Source: Microbacterium murale (GTDB lineage Bacteria; Actinomycetota; Actinomycetes; Actinomycetales; Microbacteriaceae). Taken from it: DNA of 64,000 nt. The stretch is from assembly GCF_030815955.1 (NCBI RefSeq), contig NZ_JAUSXK010000001.1, forward strand, positions 1,054,001 to 1,118,000. The letters are read 5' to 3'. The translations under genes and the position numbers were made by a program. Below are positions 43,246 to 50,646 of the stretch, piece by piece. Within the stretch, counting starts at the first letter, position 1, and the number at the start of each line of letters is the position of its first letter. The notes beneath the pieces were generated by a model. That model searched no databases, was not told the origin of the DNA, and saw only the letters and a list, made by a program, of their open reading frames with translations.

Positions 43246-44816
43246 GCGGTCTCTCCGAGTTCCTCGTCCGCGTCGCCCTCGGCGATGAGAGCGAGCAGGT
43301 TGTCGATGGTCAGGTCGTCGTTCTCGAGATCGGCGACCTTGTGCCGGTCGCGCATCACGATGATCCGGTGGCTGAGCCTCAGGACCTCCTCGAGCTCCGC
43401 ACTGATGAAGATCACGCTCATGCCGTTCTCGGCGAGACTGATCACGAGCTTCTGGATCTCGGCCTTCGCGCCGATGTCGATCCCGCGGGTCGGCTCGTCG
43501 AGGATCAGCAGGCGGGGTGCGACGGCGAGCCATCGTCCGAGCAGCACCTTCTGCTGGTTGCCGCCTGAGAGATTGCGTACGATCGCGTCGGGGTTGGCCG
43601 GACGGATGTGCAGTGCTTCGATATAGCTCTGCGCGAGCTCATCCTGACGCTTGCGCGGGATCGGCCGGAACCAACCCCGGTCGGCCTGCAGCGCGAGGAT
43701 GATGTTGTCGCGGACGGTGAGTTCGTCGACGATGCCCTCGGCACGACGGTTCTCACTGGAGTACGCGATGCGTCGCGACAGCGCCTGGCGTGGGGTGCGA
43801 AGGCGAATGCTGTCGCCGAGGATCTCGAGCGTGCCGGTGTCCGCTCTGTCGATGCCGCCGAGAAGCCGGGCGACCTCCGTGCGGCCGGAGCCGAGCAGGC
43901 CGGCGAAGCCGACCACCTCCCCCTCGCCGATGCTGACGTCGACGGCGGAGACCGAGCCTTTCCGTCCGATGCCGGTCGCGCGCAGGAACGGAACGGACTC
44001 CGGAGTGCTCTGGTCGTTCTCGCGCACGCGCTGCTCGAGGTCCTCGAGCGTGCCGATCTCCTTTCCGATCATCTTCTGCACGAGTTCGATGCGCAGGATC
44101 TCCGGCGTCAGGTGCTCGCCGACGAGGCGCCCGTTGCGCAGCACCGTCAGACGATCCGCGATCTCGTACACCTGGTCGAGGAAGTGCGAGACGAAGAGGA
44201 TGGCGACGCCGTCGTCGCGAAGATTGCGGATGATGCGGAAGAGCTCGGCCACCTCATCGGCATCGAGACTGGAGGTCGGCTCATCGAGGATGAGCACCTT
44301 GGAGTTGATGTGGATCGCGCGGGCGATCGAGATGAGCTGCTGGATCGCCAGCGAGTGGCTGCCGAGCATCGACTCCGGATCGACGTCCAGTCCGAGGGCG
44401 TCGAGGACGACGCGGCTCTGCGCGCGCATGGCTCGGTAATCGATGGAGCCCCACTTCCGCGGCTCGCGCCCCAGCATGATGTTCTCGGCGACGGAGAGAT
44501 TGGGGAGGAGGTTCACCTCCTGATAGACCGTGCTGATGCCGGCATCCTGCGCCTGCGCTGTTCCGCGGAATGAGACCGGAGCGCCGTCGAAGATGATGCT
44601 TCCGGAATCGATCTGGTAAACGCCTGTCAGCGCCTTGATCAGGGTCGACTTGCCGGCCCCGTTCTCGCCCATCAGCGAGTGCACCTCTCCGGGAAACATC
44701 CGGAACGACACCTCGTCGAGGGCCTTGATACCGGGGAACGAGATCGACGCGTCGCTGATCTCGATGATCGGATCGGGGTGCTCCGCCGGCGCTGCGGGTC
44801 TGCTCAGCTCAGTCAT
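43242..44816 (-). CDS. ytfR: Furanose ABC importer ATPase, YtfR-like, two ATPase domains
   Basis: The 524-residue protein contains two ABC domains, as in RbsA/MglA. The first has Walker A GENGAGKST (50-58), the weak signature LAIQQLISIARA and Walker B VLILDEPTSSLD. The second has a degenerate P-loop GLLGSGRTEVARLLGG, the full signature LSGGNQQKVLLGRWLA and Walker B LLILDEPTRGIDIG. It energises uptake through the YtfT/YjfF pair. It is separated from the binding-protein gene by a hairpin at 44843-44872. Confidence 0.92.
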   Translation of the reverse strand: MTELSRPAAPAEHPDPIIEISDASISFPGIKALDEVSFRMFPGEVHSLMGENGAGKSTLIKALTGVYQIDSGSIIFDGAPVSFRGTAQAQDAGISTVYQEVNLLPNLSVAENIMLGREPRKWGSIDYRAMRAQSRVVLDALGLDVDPESMLGSHSLAIQQLISIARAIHINSKVLILDEPTSSLDADEVAELFRIIRNLRDDGVAILFVSHFLDQVYEIADRLTVLRNGRLVGEHLTPEILRIELVQKMIGKEIGTLEDLEQRVRENDQSTPESVPFLRATGIGRKGSVSAVDVSIGEGEVVGFAGLLGSGRTEVARLLGGIDRADTGTLEILGDSIRLRTPRQALSRRIAYSSENRRAEGIVDELTVRDNIILALQADRGWFRPIPRKRQDELAQSYIEALHIRPANPDAIVRNLSGGNQQKVLLGRWLAVAPRLLILDEPTRGIDIGAKAEIQKLVISLAENGMSVIFISAELEEVLRLSHRIIVMRDRHKVADLENDDLTIDNLLALIAEGDADEELGETA

Positions 44817-44842
44817 CCTGCTTCTCCATCGAAGGGGTGAGG

Positions 44843-44872
44843 CCGGGGAGCGGGCGTTCGTCCGCTCCCCGG
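44843..44872 (-). terminator. Attenuating hairpin between binding protein and ATPase genes
   Basis: Arms CCGGGGAGCGG and complement (44843-44853, 44862-44872) enclose an 8-base loop, 11 bp after the binding-protein stop codon. Such hairpins usually raise the ratio of binding protein to the rest of the importer by partial termination and 3'-end protection. Confidence 0.7.
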
Positions 44873-44883
44873 TCGGGTCGAGT

Positions 44884-45879
44884 TCAGTACTGACGATCGG
44901 GCAGCGCCTCGATGGCCTGCTCCTTGGTGAACGTGGTCTCTTCGGTGACGATACGCGGCTCGACGGTCCCGCCGTCGTTCAGCGTCTTCACGATGTCGAC
45001 CAGTTGCTGTCCGAGCAGCGGTGAGCACTCGACGATGAAGTTGATCTTGCCGTCTGCGAGTGCCTGCATGCCGTCCTTGACCGCATCGACAGTGATGATC
45101 TTGATGTCGACGCCCGGCACGAGACCGGCCGCTTCGATCGCCTCGATGGCGCCGAGCCCCATGTCGTCGTTGTGCGCGTAGACGAGGTCGATGTCGGGGT
45201 TCGACTTGAGCAGCGCCTCCATGACCTGCAAGCCGCCGGCACGGGTGAAGTCGCCGGTCTGGCTCGCGACGATCTCGAACTTGTCGTCCTCGCCGATCAC
45301 GTTCGCGAATCCTTCGGCGCGATCGATCGCCGGCGCGGCACCGGTCGTACCCTCGAGCTGGACGATCTTGACGGAATCCGCGTCCGCGAACTCCTCGACC
45401 GCCCATTCTCCGGCCTTCTCGCCCTCCTCCACGAAATCCGAACCGAGGAACGAGACGTACAGCGACTCATCCTTCGAGTCGACCGCACGGTCGGTCAGGA
45501 TGACGGGGATGCCTGCGGCTTTGGCCTCATTGAGCACAGCATCCCATCCGGTCTCGACGACCGGCGAGAACGCGATGTAGTCGACGCCCTGCTGGATGTA
45601 GGAGCGGATCGCCTTGATCTGGTTCTCCTGCTTCTGCTGGGCGTCGGAGAACTTCAACTCGATACCGGCGTCTTCGAACGCGGCCTGGATGTCCTTCGTG
45701 TTCGCCGTGCGCCAACCGGACTCGGCACCGACCTGGGCGAATCCGACAACGAGCTCGTCGAGCGCCTTGGACTCTCCGCCGCCGGCGGCGTCGCTGCCCC
45801 CGCTGTCGCCACCGGACGCGCAGCCGGCGAGACCGAGCAGCAGCACGCCTGCCGCTGCGATCGAAATGAGCTTCTTCAT
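44884..45879 (-). CDS. ytfQ: Furanose ABC importer substrate-binding lipoprotein, YtfQ-like
   Basis: The 331-residue protein starts MKKLISIAAAGVLLLGLAGC, a Sec lipoprotein signal with the lipobox LAGC at residue 20, behind a strong ribosome site (AAGGAGG). The mature part is a class-B sugar-binding protein (VGFAQVGAESGWRTANTKDI, GVDYIAFSPVVETGWD, VYAHNDDMGLGAIEAIEAAG). Similarity of layout to YtfQ, a galactofuranose binder, suggests a furanose ligand; in this locus L-arabinofuranose released from arabinan is an attractive candidate, but this is inference. Confidence 0.88.
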   Translation of the reverse strand: MKKLISIAAAGVLLLGLAGCASGGDSGGSDAAGGGESKALDELVVGFAQVGAESGWRTANTKDIQAAFEDAGIELKFSDAQQKQENQIKAIRSYIQQGVDYIAFSPVVETGWDAVLNEAKAAGIPVILTDRAVDSKDESLYVSFLGSDFVEEGEKAGEWAVEEFADADSVKIVQLEGTTGAAPAIDRAEGFANVIGEDDKFEIVASQTGDFTRAGGLQVMEALLKSNPDIDLVYAHNDDMGLGAIEAIEAAGLVPGVDIKIITVDAVKDGMQALADGKINFIVECSPLLGQQLVDIVKTLNDGGTVEPRIVTEETTFTKEQAIEALPDRQY

Positions 45880-45963
45880 GGGTGAACCTCCTTGTTCGTC
45901 CGGCAGCTGTTGCGGCTGGTGCTCCGCGGTGCATTCGGGCGGCCTCCGTGGCCGCAATCGAAA

Positions 45964-46003
45964 TGTTAGCGCTCACTGTTAGCGCTCACAAGTGTGATAT
46001 CAC
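45964..46003 (-). promoter_or_regulatory. Promoter of the ytf-like operon with tandem LacI sites
   Basis: Two adjacent identical 13-mers TGTTAGCGCTCAC lie at 45964-45976 and 45977-45989, each with the LacI/GalR core AGCGCT. GTGATATCAC (45994-46003) is a further 10-bp palindrome. On the minus strand TTGTGA and TAACAT are 17 bp apart and are overlapped by the tandem sites, so repressor binding would block RNA polymerase. The leader to the ATG is about 75 nt. Confidence 0.7.
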
Positions 46004-46046
46004 GCCCCGGAGCAACGAAACGATAACGGCGTCATGGTGAACACCG

Positions 46047-46083
46047 AGGGGTACTCGTCCGGCCGCAGCAGACGAGTACCCCT
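46047..46083 (-). terminator. Hairpin terminator of the MerR gene
   Basis: Arms AGGGGTACTCGTC (46047-46059) and complement (46071-46083) with an 11-base loop lie 17 bp beyond the MerR stop codon. Confidence 0.8.
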
Positions 46084-46099
46084 GAATCGACCGCGTCAG

Positions 46100-47134
46100 T
46101 CAGCCGATCGTGGCGAGGATGGCCTCTGCGAGCCATCGGCCGAAGCGGCGGAGTTCCGGCCCCTGATCCGCGCCCGTGAAGCCCGCGGCACGGATGAGTT
46201 CCGCATCGGGGCTGGGCTGCTCGTTGATGATCGCGACCAGTTCGAGGTAGCGCGCCTCGGTGGCGCGGTACCCGTCGTGCTGCAACGCCTCCGAAGTGAT
46301 CTGGTCCACTCGGCTGTAAACGTCCGCCAACCGCTTTCGCAGGTCATCGTCGGCGACGACGCCTCCGGCAGCCGCGCTCTGCCGGACCAGCTCATCGGCG
46401 AGCAGCACCACTCGGGGATCATCGGACGTGAGTCCCGCCTCGCGAGCCGCACCGAGCTTCGGCATCAGGTCACCGCCTGCGGAGCTGATGAACTCCTGCA
46501 CGGCTGGCGCCGACATCTTCCTGCCGACCTCGGTGGCATAGGTTTCACGCAGATAGGCGCGTGTCTCCTCTCGGTACTTCTCATCGCCCAGCAACTCCGA
46601 GAGGCTGATCCACGCATCGAGCTGCTCCGCGGATGGGTCCTCCGGCAGTCGCGGGTGCGCGTCTCGGATCCTCTCGACCGCGGCATCCGGAAGGCCGGCG
46701 GAGACGCTCTCCAAGAAGTCGTCGATCAGCCGCTGCCGCTCGGCGTCGGACATCGTCACGAGACGCTGCAGGAGCTTCGCGCGCTCGGAGGTGCTCTCGT
46801 TCCGCACGAGCGCACGCAGGACCGCTCTCTTCGCCTGAAGATCTCGCGCGCGGTTCTCCACGACATCGAGGTGCTCGGCCAGGAGATCACGCAATGACAC
46901 GACGCCAGTGAGGAAGCGACGAATCTGATCCAGACCGGTGTCGAGATCGCGCAGGGTACGGATGAACTCGAAGCGGGCGATGGCATCCAGATCGTAGAGC
47001 CGATGCCCACCGTCTGTCTCGCCAGTGGGCCTTACGAGACCTTCGTCGGAGTAATAACGGACAGCGCTGACGCTCAGGCCTGTGCGGCGAGCGACGTCAC
47101 CGATGAGATGGAGAGTGTGTTCTGTGTCGTTCAT
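46100..47134 (-). CDS. MerR-family transcriptional regulator with long C-terminal domain
   Basis: The 344-residue protein has an N-terminal MerR winged helix (about 8-75: LIGDVARRTGLSVSAVRYYS, EGLVRPTGETDGGHRLYDLD), a coiled-coil linker (about 80-125) and about 215 further residues of helical sequence that are not a classical metal- or drug-binding domain; no conserved metal cysteines are visible. I chose the ATG at 47134 behind GGAGG. The gene is alone between two sugar operons and controls at least itself, as its promoter shows the 19-bp spacer and dyad that MerR proteins need. The effector is unknown. Confidence 0.88.
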   Translation of the reverse strand: MNDTEHTLHLIGDVARRTGLSVSAVRYYSDEGLVRPTGETDGGHRLYDLDAIARFEFIRTLRDLDTGLDQIRRFLTGVVSLRDLLAEHLDVVENRARDLQAKRAVLRALVRNESTSERAKLLQRLVTMSDAERQRLIDDFLESVSAGLPDAAVERIRDAHPRLPEDPSAEQLDAWISLSELLGDEKYREETRAYLRETYATEVGRKMSAPAVQEFISSAGGDLMPKLGAAREAGLTSDDPRVVLLADELVRQSAAAGGVVADDDLRKRLADVYSRVDQITSEALQHDGYRATEARYLELVAIINEQPSPDAELIRAAGFTGADQGPELRRFGRWLAEAILATIG

Positions 47135-47141
47135 GTCCTCC

Positions 47142-47172
47142 ACTCTGCGACCTCAAGCGGCTTGAGATGCAA
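47142..47172 (-). promoter_or_regulatory. MerR-type promoter with 19-bp spacer and SoxR-like dyad
   Basis: On the minus strand TTGCAT (47172-47167) and CAGAGT (47147-47142) are separated by exactly 19 bp. The spacer holds CTCAAGC-C-GCTTGAG (47152-47166), a perfect 7-bp dyad similar in form to SoxR/MerR-family boxes. The ATG follows the -10 by 7 bases. Confidence 0.75.
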
Positions 47173-47223
47173 GTGGCTCTCCTCACCATCATGGTCGCTG
47201 TGCGGAGAGGATCGGACTCGCGC

Positions 47224-48735
47224 TCATCGAACCGCCACCGCTGTCCACGACACCGCGGGCAGCGTGATGGATACGATGCCGCCAGCGATCGACGCAGACG
47301 TGTTCTCCTTCAGTCCGACGCGCTCGGGGTCCTCGAGGGTGTTGCGCGCATGGATGTCGTCGTCGTGCAGCGTCTGCGCCGAGACCACCGACACGTCACC
47401 CAGCCTGCTGACATCGATCTGCACTGTGACCGCCTCGGTGAGACTGCGGTTGACGAGGAAAACCGCGGCGTCACCGGTCTCCTCGTCGTGGGTTGCGACG
47501 GCATCCACGAGCGAGACGTCGCCGTACGCGTCGGATGCATAGGTCGGCGCCTGCAGGCGCACCTCCAGCGACCGCCCGTGTGCGAGCTGAGAGGTCAGCG
47601 CGAACGGGAAGAACGTCGTCTGCTTCCACGAGATCCCTCCGGGCTCGGTCATGATCGGCGCGATGACATTCACGAGCTGCGCGAGACTCGCCGCAGTGAC
47701 CCGATCGGCGTGCCGGAGCAGCGAGATCATCAGGTTGCCGAAGACGACGGCATCCATCACCGAATAGGAATCCTCGAGCAGCCTCGGTGCCGTCGGCCAG
47801 TCTGCGACGTCGGTGATCTTGTCCACCTCGTTGTAGCGCGACTGGTACCAGACGTTCCACTCGTCGAACGAGATGTTCAGGGTCTTGTCACTGCTCCGAA
47901 GCGCCTTCACGTGATCGGCAGTCGCGACCACGGCCTCGATGAAGCGATCCATGTCGACGGCGGATGCGAGGAAGCTCGCGAAATCGTCGTTCTTCGGTTC
48001 GTAGTATGCGTGGCAGGAGATGAAGTCGACCTCGTCGTAGGTCTCCTCGAGCACGATGCGCTCCCATTCTCCGAAGGTCGGCATGTGGGCGCTGGAGCTG
48101 CCGCAGACGACCAGCTCGAGGTCCGGATCGACCTGGCGCATCGCCCTGGCGGTCTTGACCGCGATGCGGCCGTACTCCTCCGGAGTCGAATGCCCGACCT
48201 GCCATGGGCCGTCCATCTCGTTGCCGAGGCACCACATGCGGATGTTGTGCGGCTGGGGATGCCCGTTGGCGATGCGCTGATCGGACCAGAAGGTGCCGGA
48301 GGGGATGTTCGCATACTCGAGCACGTCGAGCGCCGCGTCGATCCCGCGGGTGCCGAGGTTCACTGCGTACATCAGTTCGCTGTCGACGCCCGCCGCCCAG
48401 GAGGCGAATTCGTCCAGGCCGATCTCGTTCGTCTCGGTCGAGTGCCACGCGAGATCCAGGCGCTTCGGTCGGTCCTCGCGCGGTCCTACGCCGTCCTCCC
48501 AGCGGTAGCCGGAGACGAAGTTGCCGCCCGGGTATCGGATGGTGCTCACGCCCAATTCGCGGATGAGCTCTGCCACATCGGTGCGGAATCCATCCGCATC
48601 GGCAGTGGGGTGGCCGGGTTCGTAGATGCCGCCGTAGACACAGCGGCCGAGGTGCTCCACGAAGGATCCGAACAGTCGTCGGTTGACATCGCCGACTGTG
48701 AAGTGCGGATCGATGGTGAGGCTTGCGTTGATCAT
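47224..48735 (-). CDS. Second intracellular alpha-L-arabinofuranosidase, GH51
   Basis: The 503-residue enzyme has no signal peptide and is colinear with the enzyme at 37573: RLFGSFVEHLGRCVYGGIYE at 20-39, acid/base E173 (CLGNEMDGPWQ) and nucleophile E292 (SFDEWNVWYQ) fall at identical positions. The ATG at 48735 is preceded by AGAAGG. It is the last gene of the second importer operon and would hydrolyse arabinofuranosyl linkages of the oligosaccharide that importer brings in. Different flanking importers suggest a different oligosaccharide preference for the two copies. Confidence 0.94.
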   Translation of the reverse strand: MINASLTIDPHFTVGDVNRRLFGSFVEHLGRCVYGGIYEPGHPTADADGFRTDVAELIRELGVSTIRYPGGNFVSGYRWEDGVGPREDRPKRLDLAWHSTETNEIGLDEFASWAAGVDSELMYAVNLGTRGIDAALDVLEYANIPSGTFWSDQRIANGHPQPHNIRMWCLGNEMDGPWQVGHSTPEEYGRIAVKTARAMRQVDPDLELVVCGSSSAHMPTFGEWERIVLEETYDEVDFISCHAYYEPKNDDFASFLASAVDMDRFIEAVVATADHVKALRSSDKTLNISFDEWNVWYQSRYNEVDKITDVADWPTAPRLLEDSYSVMDAVVFGNLMISLLRHADRVTAASLAQLVNVIAPIMTEPGGISWKQTTFFPFALTSQLAHGRSLEVRLQAPTYASDAYGDVSLVDAVATHDEETGDAAVFLVNRSLTEAVTVQIDVSRLGDVSVVSAQTLHDDDIHARNTLEDPERVGLKENTSASIAGGIVSITLPAVSWTAVAVR

Positions 48736-48744
48736 TTTCACCTT

Positions 48745-49626
48745 CTATTTGAGGCTTCCGATGGAGAGGCCGCCCTGCCAGTACTTCTGGAGGGTGAGGA
48801 ATGCGATGACCAGAGGGATCACCGACACGAGAGAGCCGAGGATGATGACGCTCCACAGCGACGTCCCCCCGGCGTTGTTCGCCGATGCGATGCCCTGCCA
48901 CATGCCGATCCCGACCGTGACGGGGAAGAGCCTGTTGTCCGAGAGCATCGCCAGCGGCAGGAAGTAGTTGTTCCATGACGCGACGACGGAGAGCAGCAGC
49001 ACCGTGACGATCGCGGGGCGCATCAGTGGCAACGAGACCTGCAGGAAGGTGCGCATCTCGCCCGCACCGTCGACGCGTGCCGCATCGAGGAGCTCGTCCG
49101 GCACGGCTTCTCGGGTGTAGATGTGCATGAGATACACGCCGAACGGGTTCAGCAGCGTCGGGAGGATGACGGCCCAGATCGTGTTAGTCAGACCGAGCTG
49201 GGAGAACAGGATGAACGTCGGAATCACGAGTGCCGTCGTCGGGACCATGACCGATCCGAGCAGAACCGCGAAGCTGAAGTTCCTGCCGCGGAAGCGGAAC
49301 TTCGCGAAGCCGTAGCCCGCGGTCACTGCGAGAATCGTCGCACCGATCCCGCCCACGAAGGCATAGAGCGCAGAGTTCAGCAGCCAACGCGCATAGATGC
49401 CGTTCTGGTACGTGAACAGGTCGACCAGGTTGCCCCAGTAGTCGATGTCCGAGGTGAACCAGAGCGAGCTCGTGCCACCGAAGAGACCGGCGGCATCCTT
49501 CGAGCTGTTGACGATCACCCACCAGAACGGCACGAGGAAGTAGACCAGCAGGAAACCGAGGAGCACCTGTAGCGGGAGATGCTTACGACGATTCGTCGAA
49601 CGGCGAGAGGCGGAGAGTGTGGTCAT
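48745..49626 (-). CDS. Second sugar importer, MalG-like permease
   Basis: The 293-residue protein has six membrane helices and the EAA loop LLDAARVDGAGEMRTFLQVS (about 186-205). The ATG at 49626 overlaps the preceding permease stop codon (ATGA). The arabinofuranosidase gene follows after 9 bp. The C-terminal LQKYWQGGLSIGSLK end is typical for the family. Confidence 0.92.
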   Translation of the reverse strand: MTTLSASRRSTNRRKHLPLQVLLGFLLVYFLVPFWWVIVNSSKDAAGLFGGTSSLWFTSDIDYWGNLVDLFTYQNGIYARWLLNSALYAFVGGIGATILAVTAGYGFAKFRFRGRNFSFAVLLGSVMVPTTALVIPTFILFSQLGLTNTIWAVILPTLLNPFGVYLMHIYTREAVPDELLDAARVDGAGEMRTFLQVSLPLMRPAIVTVLLLSVVASWNNYFLPLAMLSDNRLFPVTVGIGMWQGIASANNAGGTSLWSVIILGSLVSVIPLVIAFLTLQKYWQGGLSIGSLK

Positions 49627-50564
49627 GCGAGGAAGCTCCCGCGCTTTCGAGTGATGAACATGAAGATGTAGACGCACACGAACACGACGGCGCCGAGGGC
49701 GAACGAGATCGCCGAGCCGTAGTTGTAGTTCGCGAGGGCGAATGCCTGCTGATACGCGTACATGTTCGGAGTGAAGTCGGAAGGTATCGCGCCGGATGCC
49801 AGATATCGCAGGATCTGCGGCTCATTGAAGAACTGCAGCGTGCCTATCAGTGCGAACACCAGGATCAGCACCAGCGCCGGAGCGATGAGCGGGATCTTGA
49901 TCCGCAGATTGATCTGCCATCCGCTCGCCCCGTCGATGCGCGCGGCCTCGTACAGCGTCGGGTCGATGCCCTGCAGCGCGGCGTAGATGATGATCATGTA
50001 GTAGCCGGCCCACTGCCAGGTGACGATGTTCAGCAGTCCGAAGAAGATGAGCTCGCGGCTGAGGAAGTCCGGCCCCGCCATTCCGAACGCACCGAAGATC
50101 TCAGCCATCGGGCCGAAGCTCTTGCTGTAGAGGAATCCCCACATCAGCGCCCCGATCACGGCGGGGATCGCATACGGCAAGAAGATCATCAGGCGCGAGA
50201 ACCGCGCGAACCGGGTGACGACAGCATCGAGGATCAGGGCGACGCCGAGCGACACGATCATCTGCAGCGGGATGAGCACGGCGGAGAAGGCGATGACGAA
50301 CCAGATGCCGTCGAGGAAGTTCTCGTCGGTGAACGCCTTGATGTAGTTGTCGAAAAGCACGAAGTTCGTGCCGCCGATCAGTCTGGTCTGGAACAGACTC
50401 AGATAGAGCGCGTAGAACAACGGCAGGACGAGCAGCGCGATGAACACGATCGCGAACGGCGCGACGAACGCCCAGCCGACGCGATTCTGCTTGTTCACGC
50501 GTCGCCGTCGGTGATGACGGCGTGGGGCGGCTACATCGGGCTGGGCCGCTGTGTCAACTGTCAT
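49623..50564 (-). CDS. Second sugar importer, MalF-like permease
   Basis: The 313-residue protein starts at an ATG preceded by GGAGTCACCC and has a basic N-terminus (RRHHRRRRVNKQNR) followed by six membrane helices, with the EAA loop YEAARIDGASGWQINLRIKI (about 209-228). It forms the channel with the MalG-like partner. No ATPase gene is present in the operon. Confidence 0.92.
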   Translation of the reverse strand: MTVDTAAQPDVAAPRRHHRRRRVNKQNRVGWAFVAPFAIVFIALLVLPLFYALYLSLFQTRLIGGTNFVLFDNYIKAFTDENFLDGIWFVIAFSAVLIPLQMIVSLGVALILDAVVTRFARFSRLMIFLPYAIPAVIGALMWGFLYSKSFGPMAEIFGAFGMAGPDFLSRELIFFGLLNIVTWQWAGYYMIIIYAALQGIDPTLYEAARIDGASGWQINLRIKIPLIAPALVLILVFALIGTLQFFNEPQILRYLASGAIPSDFTPNMYAYQQAFALANYNYGSAISFALGAVVFVCVYIFMFITRKRGSFLA

Positions 50565-50598
50565 GGGTGACTCCTGAGTGTGAGAGGAACGGGAAGAC

Positions 50599-50639
50599 GC
50601 ACGGTGGGCCACCCCGCCGGGCGGGATGGCCCACCGTGC
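50599..50639 (-). terminator. Attenuating hairpin after the second importer's binding-protein gene
   Basis: Arms GCACGGTGGGCCA (50599-50611) and complement (50627-50639) are 8 bp beyond the stop codon of the binding-protein gene. Position and form mirror the hairpin at 44843-44872. Confidence 0.75.
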
Positions 50640-50646
50640 TGTCGGG

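Noticed and set aside
42199..43533. 444-residue version of the YtfT-like permease
   Set aside because: The extension is the shadow of the ATPase gene; the start at 43245 overlaps the ATPase stop.
47167..48978. 603-codon plus-strand frame opposite the second GH51 gene
   Set aside because: Shadow frame; GH51 catalytic residues lie on the minus strand.
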